Positions 8,051 to 16,787 of a DNA stretch of 38,608 nucleotides are shown piece after piece. The translations under genes were made by a program, and so were the position numbers. Each line of letters opens with the position of its first letter. The first letter of the stretch is position 1. The DNA lies in assembly GCA_025454955.1 (NCBI GenBank), contig JALONL010000036.1:1-38608 (forward strand). The letters are read 5' to 3'. Under the pieces are notes generated by a model. The model was not told the DNA's origin and ran no database searches. It saw nothing but the letters and a program-made list of their open reading frames with translations. Source of the DNA: Bacteroidia bacterium. Lineage in GTDB: Bacteria; Bacteroidota; Bacteroidia; Palsa-965.

Positions 8051-8245
8051 ATGCCGAAAATGAAAACCAATTCCAGTGCAAAAAAGCGTTTTGCTCTCAC
8101 TGGAACGGGTAAAATCAAGCGTAAGCATGCGTTCAAGCGTCACATCCTTACCAAAAAGGAAACTGCACGTAAGCGTCGCCTCACAAACGATGGACTCGTT
8201 TCAAAGGCCGACTCAAACAACGTGAAGGCCATGCTTTGCATGTAA
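8051..8245 (+). CDS. rpmI: 50S ribosomal protein L35
   Basis: Small basic protein of the large ribosomal subunit. The 64-residue sequence has the family start MPKMKTNSSAKKRF, the TGTGKIKRKHAFKRH core and KKETARKRRL. Start and length are standard. It is followed by rplT after a 119-bp spacer, the usual rpmI-rplT order. Confidence 0.97.
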   Translation: MPKMKTNSSAKKRFALTGTGKIKRKHAFKRHILTKKETARKRRLTNDGLVSKADSNNVKAMLCM

Positions 8246-8364
8246 GGTGTACGAATTGAACCATAGCAAAACGTACCGGTTTATCCGAAAACAAGTTAAA
8301 CCCGGCTTGAGGTAATAAGTTTCCGATTGAGTTCGGAACGCCCAAAGCCAAAACGAAAAACAAA

Positions 8365-8709
8365 ATGCCAAGATCAGTCAATCATGTCGCTTCACGTGCC
8401 CGTCGTAAAAAGGCACTGAAAATGACACGCGGTTACTGGGGTGCCCGTGGTAACGTATGGACCGTTGCCAAGAACACACTCGAAAAAGGTTTGGTGTATG
8501 CCTACCGCGACCGCAAACAGAAAAAACGCAACTTCCGCTCACTCTGGATTCAGCGTATTAACGCCGGAGCCCGTTTGCACGGTATGTCTTACTCTGAGTT
8601 CATGGGCAAAATCCACGACAAAGGAGTAACCTTAAACCGCAAAACCCTTGCCGACCTCGCAATGAACCACCCCGAAGCTTTCAAAGCTGTGGTTGATTCG
8701 ATTAAGTAA
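8365..8709 (+). CDS. rplT: 50S ribosomal protein L20
   Basis: L20 binds 23S rRNA early in large-subunit assembly and in several bacteria represses its own operon. The family motifs are clear: MPRSVNHVASRARRKKALK at the N-terminus, GYWGARGNVWTVAKNTLEK, then RDRKQKKRNFRSLWIQRINA and GVTLNRKTLADLA. The length of 114 residues is normal. A strong hairpin terminator follows, closing the rpmI-rplT unit. Confidence 0.98.
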   Translation: MPRSVNHVASRARRKKALKMTRGYWGARGNVWTVAKNTLEKGLVYAYRDRKQKKRNFRSLWIQRINAGARLHGMSYSEFMGKIHDKGVTLNRKTLADLAMNHPEAFKAVVDSIK

Positions 8710-8726
8710 GTCGTTACAAATTACCT

Positions 8727-8766
8727 CACAAAGCCCCGGTTTCTGAATTGAAGCCGGGGCTTTGTG
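8727..8766. terminator. Terminator after rplT
   Basis: CACAAAGCCCCGG (8727-8739) pairs perfectly with CCGGGGCTTTGTG (8754-8766). The GC-rich 13-bp stem is 18 nt after the rplT stop. No long T tract follows directly. Confidence 0.7.
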
Positions 8767-8853
8767 CTGGAAAATATATTATGATGGAAAAATTCAGCAA
8801 CTATATTAGTTAAATTATTATTATAGTTATTGAGAAAAATCAGGGAATTATAT

Positions 8854-8890
8854 TTCGCCAACTTAGCTAAAAAAAGGCTAAGTTGGCGAA
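8854..8890. repeat. Palindrome downstream of the ATPase-nuclease gene
   Basis: TTCGCCAACTTAGC (8854-8867) and GCTAAGTTGGCGAA (8877-8890) form a perfect 14-bp stem with an A-rich 9-nt loop. The same core recurs at 10434-10492 on the other side of the gene. The flanking 8767-8990 is AT-rich and otherwise featureless. Confidence 0.85.
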
Positions 8891-8990
8891 GTATGAGTGA
8901 TCGTTAAATTTAAGTAAGAATAGTTATATTATCTAAGTAATTAATTTTAATTACATGAATATCAATTAATTGAAAAATAAAACAGAGTAT

Positions 8991-10430
8991 CTAATTCGAA
9001 AAATCAAGAATATCTTCTATGCAAAATTCATCATTTACAATACTGTAAAAATGCTCATTTTTAGAAACGCCTTTTGAAGAAATAATTGTAATGTAAATAT
9101 TTTTCTTTGAGTTGGTTTTTCTTTGAACACTGCTTATTTTATTGGCAAGTTCCTGCTCGTATTTTTTGTTTATGATTAAAGGGGTATTGAGAAACTTGGC
9201 TTCGATGATATTGATAATATTATCCGAACGATCAATAACAAGATCTATCTGACAACCCGTACTGTGAGCAGAACCTTTATCAATGAATGAATAAATGTTG
9301 TACTGAATACCACCAATACCAAGCAGGGAAGCAATTATACCATGATGCTTAAAACAAAGGTTCTCAAATGCAATACCCGACCATATTTTAAACGACTGGC
9401 TGCCGAACAATACTGATCCGTTCTTCACCGCAGCCTTGTTCTGCAAAAATTTGAAATAAAACAGCGTGTATTCATCCGTAAGCCGGTACAGGCCGTCTTC
9501 CCGTTCCTTATTCACGTCGGTTGTTTTGATAATGAAACCGCACTCTTCCAGCTCATCCAATATAGCCGTAAGCCCGCCCCCGCTAGCCAGTTTGGCATAT
9601 TCAATGAGTTCGTTTCTGGTTAAGCCCCGGCCCTTGGTAGCTAAAATTTTAACCAGCTTTTCGTGCAGTTTATAATTCTTAAACAGCGATGAATACAGGT
9701 TTTCAAACTCTGATTTTAAACCGGCATTCTTACCGAAAAACAAGTCGTTGAGAATTTGCGGAATACCTTTGCCCGGTAATACCTGTCTGAGGTAATACGG
9801 AATACCGCCAATGCACATGTACAACTGAACAATATCCTTATTACTGAGTCTTACCTCCCTGTGTTTAAGATAAGCCCGCGTTTCGCTCAAATCAAATGCA
9901 TCCAGCCTGATGGTTTGCGTAAGGCGGTTGTGCAATCCGCCCCTGTTCTTAATTACTTTATTAATAATCCACGATGCCGCTGAGCCACAAATTACAAGCA
10001 TGATATCGTTTCTCTTGCTGCAATAGGAGTTCCAGAACTGGGTAAATGCCGGCATAAACCCCGACTTGGCTTTGTCGTACCAGGAAATCTCATCAAAAAA
10101 CACCACCAGTTTATTTCTGCGCCTTGATGAAATACGGTGAAGGTATTTCTCCAGAAACTGAAATGCCCTGAGCCATGAATCGGGAACCGGCCTTCTGGTC
10201 ACCGGCGGGTATACTTTGCCCAGTTCAAGCCAGAAATTCTGTAGCTGTTGTTCATTACTTGCGTCCAGCAGCCCGGTACAGCCAAACACAATATTTTTCC
10301 CCAGTTTTTCTCTTATCAAAAACGTTTTCCCTACCCTTCTTCTTCCATACACCGCCAAAAACTCCGGATCATTACTTCTCAGTAAACGATCTAAAATTTC
10401 AACCTCTTTTTTTCTTCCGATAATAGCCAT
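8991..10430 (-). CDS. AAA+ ATPase (ATPase_2) fused to PD-(D/E)XK-like DUF234 domain
   Basis: The N-terminal domain is a STAND-related/AAA+ ATPase of the ATPase_2 type: Walker A GRRRVGKT (29-36), Walker B LVVFFDEISW (108-117), and sensor-like LVICGSAASWI. A winged-helix-like section (about 255-320) follows. The C-terminal DUF234-like domain has the pattern of a PD-(D/E)XK nuclease, with E356, D396 in QIDLVID and E410-A-K412 (IIEAKF), so the nuclease core looks intact. The function of the family is unknown; it is multicopy in many Bacteroidota and archaea. The start at 10430 (MAIIGRKKEV) is preferred: the ATG at 10460 adds ten residues encoded inside a palindrome that looks like a non-coding element. 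More AT-rich than the neighbouring core genes. Confidence 0.85.
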   Translation of the reverse strand: MAIIGRKKEVEILDRLLRSNDPEFLAVYGRRRVGKTFLIREKLGKNIVFGCTGLLDASNEQQLQNFWLELGKVYPPVTRRPVPDSWLRAFQFLEKYLHRISSRRRNKLVVFFDEISWYDKAKSGFMPAFTQFWNSYCSKRNDIMLVICGSAASWIINKVIKNRGGLHNRLTQTIRLDAFDLSETRAYLKHREVRLSNKDIVQLYMCIGGIPYYLRQVLPGKGIPQILNDLFFGKNAGLKSEFENLYSSLFKNYKLHEKLVKILATKGRGLTRNELIEYAKLASGGGLTAILDELEECGFIIKTTDVNKEREDGLYRLTDEYTLFYFKFLQNKAAVKNGSVLFGSQSFKIWSGIAFENLCFKHHGIIASLLGIGGIQYNIYSFIDKGSAHSTGCQIDLVIDRSDNIINIIEAKFLNTPLIINKKYEQELANKISSVQRKTNSKKNIYITIISSKGVSKNEHFYSIVNDEFCIEDILDFSN

Positions 10431-10433
10431 CAG

Positions 10434-10492
10434 GAAATTTATTTTTCGCCAAGTTAGCATTTTTTAGCCTAAGTTGGCGAAAAATAAATTTC
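10434..10492. repeat. Palindrome just upstream of the ATPase-nuclease gene
   Basis: Arms 10434-10458 and 10467-10492 share a 19-bp perfect stem (GAAATTTATTTTTCGCCAA and its complement), closed by TTAGC and GCCTAA sequences. The core TTCGCCAA...TTGGCGAA with the inner TTAGC matches the palindrome at 8854-8890. It ends 3 nt before the ATG at 10430, so a transcript could sequester its own start region. Confidence 0.85.
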
Positions 10493-10556
10493 TTAAAAAC
10501 GCCTTAAAACCATTCAAAAACACACCATAAATAAATAAATATCAAACACTTACAAA

Positions 10557-12056
10557 CTAACTATCAAACAAATTCCTGATTTCGTTTTTTAACAATTTTC
10601 CCATTCCATTTTTAGGCAAATTTGTCACTTTTTTTATTCGGGAAGGAACCTTATAAACCGCCATTTCATTCAATAAAAACTCTCTTAATTCATCAATAGA
10701 AATATCTTCGTTTTCATTCTTCGTCACAACAGCCACAGCCACACGTTCGCCCCAGGTTTCGTCTGGCAGCCCTATTACTGCACATTCTGCCACTTTAGGA
10801 TAAGTAAGCACGGCATTTTCTATCTCCAGCGCCGAAACCTTGTATCCTCCTGTTTTGATAATATCAATGGAAATACGCCCGGCAATGCGGTAAATGCCAT
10901 CCAGCCTTTCGGCCATATCGCCGGTTTTAAACCAGCCGTCGGGAGTAAAAGCGGCATTGGTTTCCTCGGGGCGGTGCCAATATTCTTTAAACAGTGCGGG
11001 GCTTTTAACCTGTAGTTCTCCCTGTACATTGGCATCGGTAAGCACTTCGCCATTTTCGGTGGTCAGCCTTACCTGGTTGCCGGGCAGTGGTGTGCCCACA
11101 CAGCCGGGCATTCGTTTGCCTTCGAGCGGGTTGCTGAGTACCATGCCGGTTTCGGTCATTCCATAGCGTTCGAGCAGGGTGTGTGATGTAATGGCCTTCC
11201 ATTTCTCCAGCACAGGCACCGGCAATGCCGCCGAACCCGACACCATGAGCCGCAACCGGGCAGCACCGAGGCTCCATTTCTGCCTTTTTTCCTCGTCGGC
11301 AGCTTCCCAATGGGCGATGAGTTTGGCATAAATGGTTGGCACGGCCATAAACAAGGTGTAATGCCCCGAAGCCAGCCCCGGCCACACATCGGCGGCATCG
11401 AAACCGGCACGCATATCGCAGCGGGCACCAATCATGAGTGCGCAAAGCAGCTTATTCACAATGCCGTGGGTGTGATGCAGCGGCAGCACATGCAAAATGG
11501 AATCGGCAGAAGTCCAGCCCCAGGCTTTGTGAAGTACTGTTATCTGCGCGTACAATGCTCCGTGTGTATGCACCACGCCCTTGGGTTTGCCGGTAGTGCC
11601 GCTGGTAAAAAGCATGAGTGCGTTTTGCCCGGCTTTGGGGTAAGGCAAATTAAGCGGCATCACCGTTTCCTGCGGCGGACGCATGGCCTCTGTTTCCTCC
11701 ACCCGCACCCGCATTTTGGGAATCCGTGGCAATAATTTGCGTTGGCAGATTACAATCTGCGCACGGCTTTCGGTAATGGCGTATTCGAGTTCGGCGGCAG
11801 GATGATCGATGCAAAGCGGCACGGCCATGCCCCCGCAAAGCCAAACTGCCAGCAGCGAAGCCACATAAGGCAAACCCGGCTGGGCCATGATCGCCACGGG
11901 AGCGCCTTTCAGGTCTTCGCCTCCAAGATGATGCAGCGCAATGTCTTTTGCGGTAAGGTAAACATCGTCAACTGTAAAAGTGCCGCGGGCATCGCGCAAA
12001 ATTGTGCGGGCCGGATCATCAACCAGAAGATCTGAAAACGAATCGAGAAATGTCAT
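10557..12056 (-). CDS. Acyl-CoA synthetase, MatB/ACSF3-like
   Basis: ANL-superfamily adenylating enzyme that activates a carboxylic acid with ATP and joins it to CoA. Visible are the P-loop TSGTTGKPKG (151-160), LPLHHTHG, ERYGMTETG (motif A5), GWFKTGDMAE (A7), GRISIDIIKTGGYKVSALE (A8) and the catalytic Lys region LPKNGMGKLLK (A10). The segment LSNPLEGKRMPGCVGTPLPG resembles malonyl/methylmalonyl-CoA synthetases (MatB, ACSF3), so a short dicarboxylic acid is the most likely substrate. That last step is inference. The length of 499 residues is normal. A TAnnTTTG element ends 5 nt before the start, suggesting a leaderless transcript. Confidence 0.88.
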   Translation of the reverse strand: MTFLDSFSDLLVDDPARTILRDARGTFTVDDVYLTAKDIALHHLGGEDLKGAPVAIMAQPGLPYVASLLAVWLCGGMAVPLCIDHPAAELEYAITESRAQIVICQRKLLPRIPKMRVRVEETEAMRPPQETVMPLNLPYPKAGQNALMLFTSGTTGKPKGVVHTHGALYAQITVLHKAWGWTSADSILHVLPLHHTHGIVNKLLCALMIGARCDMRAGFDAADVWPGLASGHYTLFMAVPTIYAKLIAHWEAADEEKRQKWSLGAARLRLMVSGSAALPVPVLEKWKAITSHTLLERYGMTETGMVLSNPLEGKRMPGCVGTPLPGNQVRLTTENGEVLTDANVQGELQVKSPALFKEYWHRPEETNAAFTPDGWFKTGDMAERLDGIYRIAGRISIDIIKTGGYKVSALEIENAVLTYPKVAECAVIGLPDETWGERVAVAVVTKNENEDISIDELREFLLNEMAVYKVPSRIKKVTNLPKNGMGKLLKNEIRNLFDS

Positions 12057-12060
12057 GGTG

Positions 12061-12068
12061 CAAAGTTA
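12061..12068 (-). promoter_or_regulatory. -7 element of the acyl-CoA synthetase gene
   Basis: On the minus strand TAACTTTG matches TAnnTTTG, 4 nt before the ATG at 12056. No -33 TTG at a normal distance. Confidence 0.45.
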
Positions 12069-12195
12069 ACGGCTGTAGTGTGTTTTATGGTAACATGGAA
12101 AAATACAGCTTATCCGGTGAAATTGATGAGGTGCATTTCAACCGGTCAAATACTTTTACACTCACACATTATTCCGCTTCCCGCAAACCCGTTTT

Positions 12196-12663
12196 ATGTC
12201 CACACTCTCCATTCACCCTGTCACCGAAAATGAACGCAAACTGATTGAACAGATTGCCATCTGGTATGAAACAGAATGGAATATTCCACAAGCCCACACC
12301 CTCAAACGGATGAATCACTTTGCCGAAGGCAAAATTGTTTTTCAGTTACTGCTTAAAACCAACGACAGGCCCATAGCCACCGGAGGCATTTATTCGCATG
12401 TGGGTTTGATTGATAAAGAACCCCGTTTGGGCATACACCGTCATTGGCTGGCACTGATGTACACTGTTCCCGACATGCGGGGAAAAGGCATCGGCGCAGC
12501 TCTTTGCAGGGAAATTATTGCCACTGCCCGCCACAAAGACATAAAAGAAATCCAACTGTTCACCGATACCGCCGAAAACCTGTATGCCCGCGAAGGCTGG
12601 CAGGTAACCGAAAGACTGGAAATTGGCCAGAGAAAGATAGCCGTAATGCAACTTAGCTTATAG
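12196..12663 (+). CDS. GNAT family N-acetyltransferase
   Basis: Predicted acetyl-CoA-dependent acyltransferase of unknown substrate. The acetyl-CoA pyrophosphate loop appears as RGKGIG after the strand ALMYTVPDM (motif A), followed by a helix and LFTDTAENLYAREGWQ (motif B), which is typical. 155 residues. The start at 12196 gives a complete fold. It stops 1 nt before the end of the convergent alkB-like gene, so the two 3' ends abut with no room for a terminator. Confidence 0.85.
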   Translation: MSTLSIHPVTENERKLIEQIAIWYETEWNIPQAHTLKRMNHFAEGKIVFQLLLKTNDRPIATGGIYSHVGLIDKEPRLGIHRHWLALMYTVPDMRGKGIGAALCREIIATARHKDIKEIQLFTDTAENLYAREGWQVTERLEIGQRKIAVMQLSL

Positions 12664-12664
12664 T

Positions 12665-13693
12665 TTACTGCGGCCGGTATACACCCGCTTCCTGCATACG
12701 CGGATGCACCATACGAAACCAAAGCGGCGGAATAAGTGTAATATAAAACATTCCAAAATAACCACTGTTGAGCACCGGGCCGCCCTGGTGTGTAACCAGC
12801 GTATGATAAGGCTTGGAGGCTTTCATGTGATGATCGGCATGGCGCGAGAGTTCGATGAGTGTAAGCCGGCTTCCGGGCGCATCAGACTGCCACGAGTGCT
12901 GCGCCTCTACCTTGCGGCCGGGCTCGCGCATTAAGCCGTAATGCTCGATATAGTTTACATACTCAAGCTGAATAATGCCAATGGCCGTAATGCCGAGATA
13001 AACCGCAAGCACCGTTCCGCCCAACCACCAGCCCAAAGCCGCGCAGGCCGCCAGTTGAAGCATACCCGCACGAACCACATAATTGCGCAGGCCATAAGCC
13101 GCATTACCGGCCTTTCTCAATTGCGCAGCCTCCAGCTTCAGGGCTGAGTACCATTGCCCGGGAACCGTGCGAACTATAAACGCATACACACTCTCGCCCA
13201 AACGTGCCGTAGCCGGATCTTCGGGCGTGCCCACCGTGCGGTGATGTCCGCGCACATGCTCGATATAAAAATGCGTGTAGTTGACCACAAACAAATTAAA
13301 CTGCCCCAGAAACCGCTCGGCTGCATTTTTACGATGTATCAGCTCGTGTGCCACCACAATGCCCGAAATTCCGGCATTTAAACCCACAGATGCTATTGCT
13401 GCATTTAACTGCCATAAAGTGTAAGCATCCTGCCAAACACGATACAGCAATAATGCAATTGCGGCAAGATGCAGGGCCGATGCCAGATACAAAATACCAT
13501 CAGGGATAACTGCCCACTGATTATCGGGCGGATTATCATGCCTGGGTGGAACAACCCAGTCGAGCAGCACCAGCACAATAAGTATCCATACACAATTTAC
13601 ATAATGAAAAACAGGCTCCGCAATACCTCCGGCCACAGCCAGTATGCCCGGCAATAAGGCCACAGTATAGCGCAATCCGTAGGTAATATTCAT
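12665..13693 (-). CDS. AlkB-type membrane non-haem diiron monooxygenase
   Basis: Integral-membrane hydroxylase of the alkane 1-monooxygenase family, which oxidises terminal carbons of alkanes using rubredoxin electrons. All histidine boxes are present: HELIH (116-120), EHVRGHH (145-151), LSRHADHH near residue 295, and the AlkB signature NYIEHYGL between them. The N-terminal half is strongly hydrophobic, consistent with about six membrane segments. At 342 residues it is slightly shorter than Pseudomonas AlkB. No rubredoxin gene is adjacent. Substrate is unproven; alkane hydroxylation is the best guess. Confidence 0.88.
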   Translation of the reverse strand: MNITYGLRYTVALLPGILAVAGGIAEPVFHYVNCVWILIVLVLLDWVVPPRHDNPPDNQWAVIPDGILYLASALHLAAIALLLYRVWQDAYTLWQLNAAIASVGLNAGISGIVVAHELIHRKNAAERFLGQFNLFVVNYTHFYIEHVRGHHRTVGTPEDPATARLGESVYAFIVRTVPGQWYSALKLEAAQLRKAGNAAYGLRNYVVRAGMLQLAACAALGWWLGGTVLAVYLGITAIGIIQLEYVNYIEHYGLMREPGRKVEAQHSWQSDAPGSRLTLIELSRHADHHMKASKPYHTLVTHQGGPVLNSGYFGMFYITLIPPLWFRMVHPRMQEAGVYRPQ

Positions 13694-13878
13694 GCCTATA
13701 AAGTTAATTATTGGAGGTAAATGTGGATGAACCTTTCGGAAGGATATTTTTAGCTGGTGTCTTCTTCTTTATTTCCGGCTGAAAATGTAGATTTAAGGGC
13801 AAACTGGTGTTGATTTATGTTCCCGTTATTGCACAAAAGCGATCTCAACAACCTCAATTCCCGATATTTCTTTCCGCC

Positions 13879-14259
13879 ATGCACCTTGCCGAAATAATAC
13901 TCTACGTAAGCAACCAGGAAAACAGCCGCGATTTTTATGCACGACTGCTGCAAAAAGAACCCACACTTCACGTACCCGGCATGACAGAATTTGACCTCTC
14001 GCCCGGCCTTAAACTGGGGCTGATGCCAGAAAACGGCATTGCAAAAATCATTACACCTGCCACACCGCACCCGGCCTCGGCACAGGGCGTTCCGCGCTGC
14101 GAATTATACCTCATGTGCGACAATGCCGACAAAGCTGCGGCACACGCACTGGCCTGCGGTGCATTGCCGGTAAGTGAAGCACAAAACCGAAACTGGGGAC
14201 ACCGCGTAGCCTACGTGGCCGATGCCGACGGACATATACTGGCATTTGCTTCGGTGTAA
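13879..14259 (+). CDS. VOC/glyoxalase-family protein
   Basis: A single vicinal-oxygen-chelate module of 126 residues with the paired beta-alpha-beta-beta-beta pattern: MHLAEIILYVSNQENSRDFY at the N-terminus and VAYVADADGHILAFAS at the end, the latter resembling the common DPDGH motif. The family includes glyoxalases, dioxygenases and antibiotic-binding proteins; the substrate cannot be read from sequence. The ATG at 13879 was chosen because it opens the conserved first strand. An earlier in-frame ATG (13807) adds 24 residues without domain character. Confidence 0.85.
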   Translation: MHLAEIILYVSNQENSRDFYARLLQKEPTLHVPGMTEFDLSPGLKLGLMPENGIAKIITPATPHPASAQGVPRCELYLMCDNADKAAAHALACGALPVSEAQNRNWGHRVAYVADADGHILAFASV

Positions 14260-14353
14260 AGGTGTTTCTGCTTCTGTTTTTTACTGCTGACATACTGTTG
14301 TCACAACCCCGTTGTTGTTTTGCACCATCAAATCACTCAAAACAACAATCACT

Positions 14354-14806
14354 ATGAACAACATCATTCACACCCCCGCAAAAAACTTCCTGCTCTCGTC
14401 GCACACCATCACCTTCAACGAGCTTTCGCACACCGGAGCAAAGGCGGTGGATGCATTGTTTGCAGAACTTGGAAAACGTGGCTTGCAGCGGGCCGGTAAT
14501 GTTGAATTCATTTACCACAATTTTTCGCAGGAAAAACCTTTTGTGCTGGAAGTAGCCATGCCGGTAACCGAAGAAAAAGAAGCCGACAACGGAGAATTCA
14601 AACTCGTAAAACGTAACGAATTCCGCAACCTTAATCACATTCACATCGGCAACATGGAAAGCATGATGAAGTCTTACGACCTGCTTTTTGCCGAAATAGG
14701 CAGCAAAGGACTTCCCTACAACGGCGAAGTGCGCGAGGTTTACCTTAAATTTAGCACGCCCGATGCGGCAGACAATGTAACCGAGATTCAAATCGGGATG
14801 AACTGA
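14354..14806 (+). CDS. GyrI-like / AraC effector-binding-type small protein
   Basis: A 150-residue soluble protein with duplicated SHS2-like halves: an N-terminal part containing GAKAVDALFAELGKRGLQ and a C-terminal part containing MMKSYDLLFAEIGSKGLPYN followed by EVYLKF. This pattern fits the GyrI-like small-molecule-binding superfamily. No DNA-binding domain is present. It lies 3 nt before the WYL regulator, so the two are probably co-transcribed and could act together as sensor and regulator (inference). The start at 14354 is preferred over an upstream in-frame ATG at 14312. Confidence 0.7.
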   Translation: MNNIIHTPAKNFLLSSHTITFNELSHTGAKAVDALFAELGKRGLQRAGNVEFIYHNFSQEKPFVLEVAMPVTEEKEADNGEFKLVKRNEFRNLNHIHIGNMESMMKSYDLLFAEIGSKGLPYNGEVREVYLKFSTPDAADNVTEIQIGMN

Positions 14807-14809
14807 CGA

Positions 14810-15787
14810 ATGAATAAAACAGAACGGCTGCAGGCCATTTTGCATGTAATACAAACCAAACGCACGGTAAGAGCTGAAGATCTTGCCGTGCGTTTCAATG
14901 TACACATACGCACCATTTACCGCGATGTAAATGCGCTTATTGAAGCCGGTTTGCCCATTGGCGCCGAGGCCGGACGTGGTTATTTTATTCTCGAAGGACA
15001 TTATCTGCCACCTGTGATGTTTACCAAAGACGAGGCTTTTTCGCTGCTGCTGGCCGGTAAATTTTTGCGCCGCCGCACCACCGAACGCTTTCAGAAAGCG
15101 TTTGACACGGCCAGCGAAAAAATACGCGCTCAGCTCAGGGGCGAACTTAAAGACGAGTGGGCCGTGCTCGACGAAAGAATACGCGTGGATGTATTTGCCC
15201 ACCAGCCCGCACCGCCCGGCAACGACCAGCACATCGACACCGTAAACAACGCACTCGCCCAAAACCGCGTTCTCTACTTCCGATACAAAACAGCCGACGA
15301 AACCGAAAGCCGCCGCCAGGCCGAGCCCGTGGGCCTGCTGTACTATGCAAACGTGTGGCACCTCATTGCCTGGTGCCGCCTGCGAAAAGATTACCGCGAC
15401 TTCCGCCTCGACCGCGTACTCGAAATTGAAATGCTTAACGAAACTTTCGCGCCCGAAAAACGGCTCAGCATTTCGCAATACGTGACCCAGCAGCAACGCA
15501 CCGACCAATGGACAGAAGTAAAGTTGTTTATTTCCGACACCATGTACGGCTACATGCAAAACTCGCGCTACTCAATGGGCTATGTGTCGGAGGTAAAATG
15601 CGAAGGCGGCTACGAAGTGCTTTTTACCATGACCTCGGTCTCGCATTTCTCGCGCTGGCTGCTTATGATGGGCACCCATGTACGCGTAATTGAACCGCTG
15701 TGGCTGCACGACGAAGCCGTAAAGCATGTGCAGGGGCTGGTAAAGCAGTATCTGAACGATAATGCCGCGGGTACTAATTCTGAATGA
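14810..15787 (+). CDS. WYL-domain HTH transcriptional regulator
   Basis: Residues 1-60 form a DeoR/HTH_11 winged helix (RTVRAEDLAVRFNVHIRTIYRDV). The middle contains a WYL domain (about 140-220: RVLYFRYKTADE, PVGLLYYANVWHLIAWC, DFRLDRVLEIE) followed by a C-terminal WCX extension. YafY/PafBC-like proteins of this architecture sense ligands or DNA-damage products and regulate nearby genes. Length of 325 residues is normal. It directly follows the GyrI-like gene, and its last 14 bp overlap the 3' end of the convergent YbbR gene. Confidence 0.9.
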   Translation: MNKTERLQAILHVIQTKRTVRAEDLAVRFNVHIRTIYRDVNALIEAGLPIGAEAGRGYFILEGHYLPPVMFTKDEAFSLLLAGKFLRRRTTERFQKAFDTASEKIRAQLRGELKDEWAVLDERIRVDVFAHQPAPPGNDQHIDTVNNALAQNRVLYFRYKTADETESRRQAEPVGLLYYANVWHLIAWCRLRKDYRDFRLDRVLEIEMLNETFAPEKRLSISQYVTQQQRTDQWTEVKLFISDTMYGYMQNSRYSMGYVSEVKCEGGYEVLFTMTSVSHFSRWLLMMGTHVRVIEPLWLHDEAVKHVQGLVKQYLNDNAAGTNSE

Positions 15788-16760
15788 TAAACTCCACCCG
15801 TTCGGGCTCGGTGCGAAGATTGCGTACCGACAAGGGACGACGCACCACCGAAAGCGGCAGCGTGGTGCGTGTACTGCTGATGTTTTTATAATCGGCCACC
15901 ACCCTGAACTGATCGGGGGTGATGCGGCTGTATTCGTTGAGCGGCACCAGAAAAACCACGTCCACTTTATCGGGAATGGTTTTTAGCGTGGCTCCGGGCG
16001 GCGTGTTTACAGGAGTAACGGGAATGGTAAAACGGCCTTCGGTAAACTGCCCTACTTTGATGCTGAGTTTTACCGCTGCCGGCGAAACGGTTAATTGCCT
16101 CGCTGTGCCGTTCAATGTGAGGGGCACCAATTCATTCACATCTTTTTCAAGACCGGAGTAAACGCGCGGTTCGGTGTGAATGGTGGTGATGGAGTTTACC
16201 AGTTCGGCTGCGCCGCTTATGGTTACCCAGGCTGGTTCGCAGCGTATCGAGTCGGCAAGCTGAAACTGTGGAGCGGGTGTGGCCGAAGCCAATATGCGTA
16301 CAGGCACTTTGCGCGTTACCCTGGGCGAAAAGCTCAGCGCGATGGTATCGGGAAATACGCGCACTACTCTTGCCCCGCGGCCAAAACTGCTGCGCAGCCT
16401 CAGGCTGTTTATGTGGGTAAGCAGGGCTAGGTCGCCACGTCGGTTTTGGCGGGCTGTGCGCACATCGAGTTCGAGCGTGCCGGGGTCGCGGCCCAGTTTC
16501 CAGGTGAGCAGGTTAAACCCGCTTCCACGCAACTCGGCATCTACCGAATCGGGAAGTTCGCTGCTAAGCAATCTGTCGGAAGGCAGGTTAATGTACTTCA
16601 CCGGCACCCGCTGCACCGAAGTATATTCTTTTGACAATGCCTGAAGCAGCCAGGCCGTGGCCGAAAGCAGCAGGCAAACCAACAAAGTAGAAACGCGGCG
16701 ACTCAAAAGTGGCTTTTGCCCTTCCGAATCGCCGCGCCGAAAAATCCTGGTGATGGTCAC
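15774..16760 (-). CDS. YbbR-like (CdaR-type) membrane-anchored protein
   Basis: A short cytoplasmic N-terminus is followed by one membrane segment (about residues 22-42, VSTLLVCLLLSATAWLLQAL), then a periplasmic part with repeated YbbR-like beta domains (PVKYINLPSDR, RKVPVRILASATPAP, FTIPVTPVNTPPG). In Firmicutes CdaR modulates the c-di-AMP cyclase; the Bacteroidota role is not established. It is the last gene of the nusB-DUF1573-yajC-YbbR series. In many relatives coaE follows; here the convergent WYL gene does. Separated from yajC by a 135-bp structured repeat. Confidence 0.8.
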   Translation of the reverse strand: MTITRIFRRGDSEGQKPLLSRRVSTLLVCLLLSATAWLLQALSKEYTSVQRVPVKYINLPSDRLLSSELPDSVDAELRGSGFNLLTWKLGRDPGTLELDVRTARQNRRGDLALLTHINSLRLRSSFGRGARVVRVFPDTIALSFSPRVTRKVPVRILASATPAPQFQLADSIRCEPAWVTISGAAELVNSITTIHTEPRVYSGLEKDVNELVPLTLNGTARQLTVSPAAVKLSIKVGQFTEGRFTIPVTPVNTPPGATLKTIPDKVDVVFLVPLNEYSRITPDQFRVVADYKNISSTRTTLPLSVVRRPLSVRNLRTEPERVEFIIQN

Positions 16761-16787
16761 GGTGGTAATTTACAAATAACGACTTAA

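Noticed and set aside
12002..12244. Open frame of 80 codons before the GNAT gene
   Set aside because: Overlaps the starts of both neighbouring genes and has no domain character.
14333..15559. Long open frame (408 codons) on the minus strand
   Set aside because: Antisense shadow of the GyrI-like and WYL genes, which have clear domains and operon spacing.
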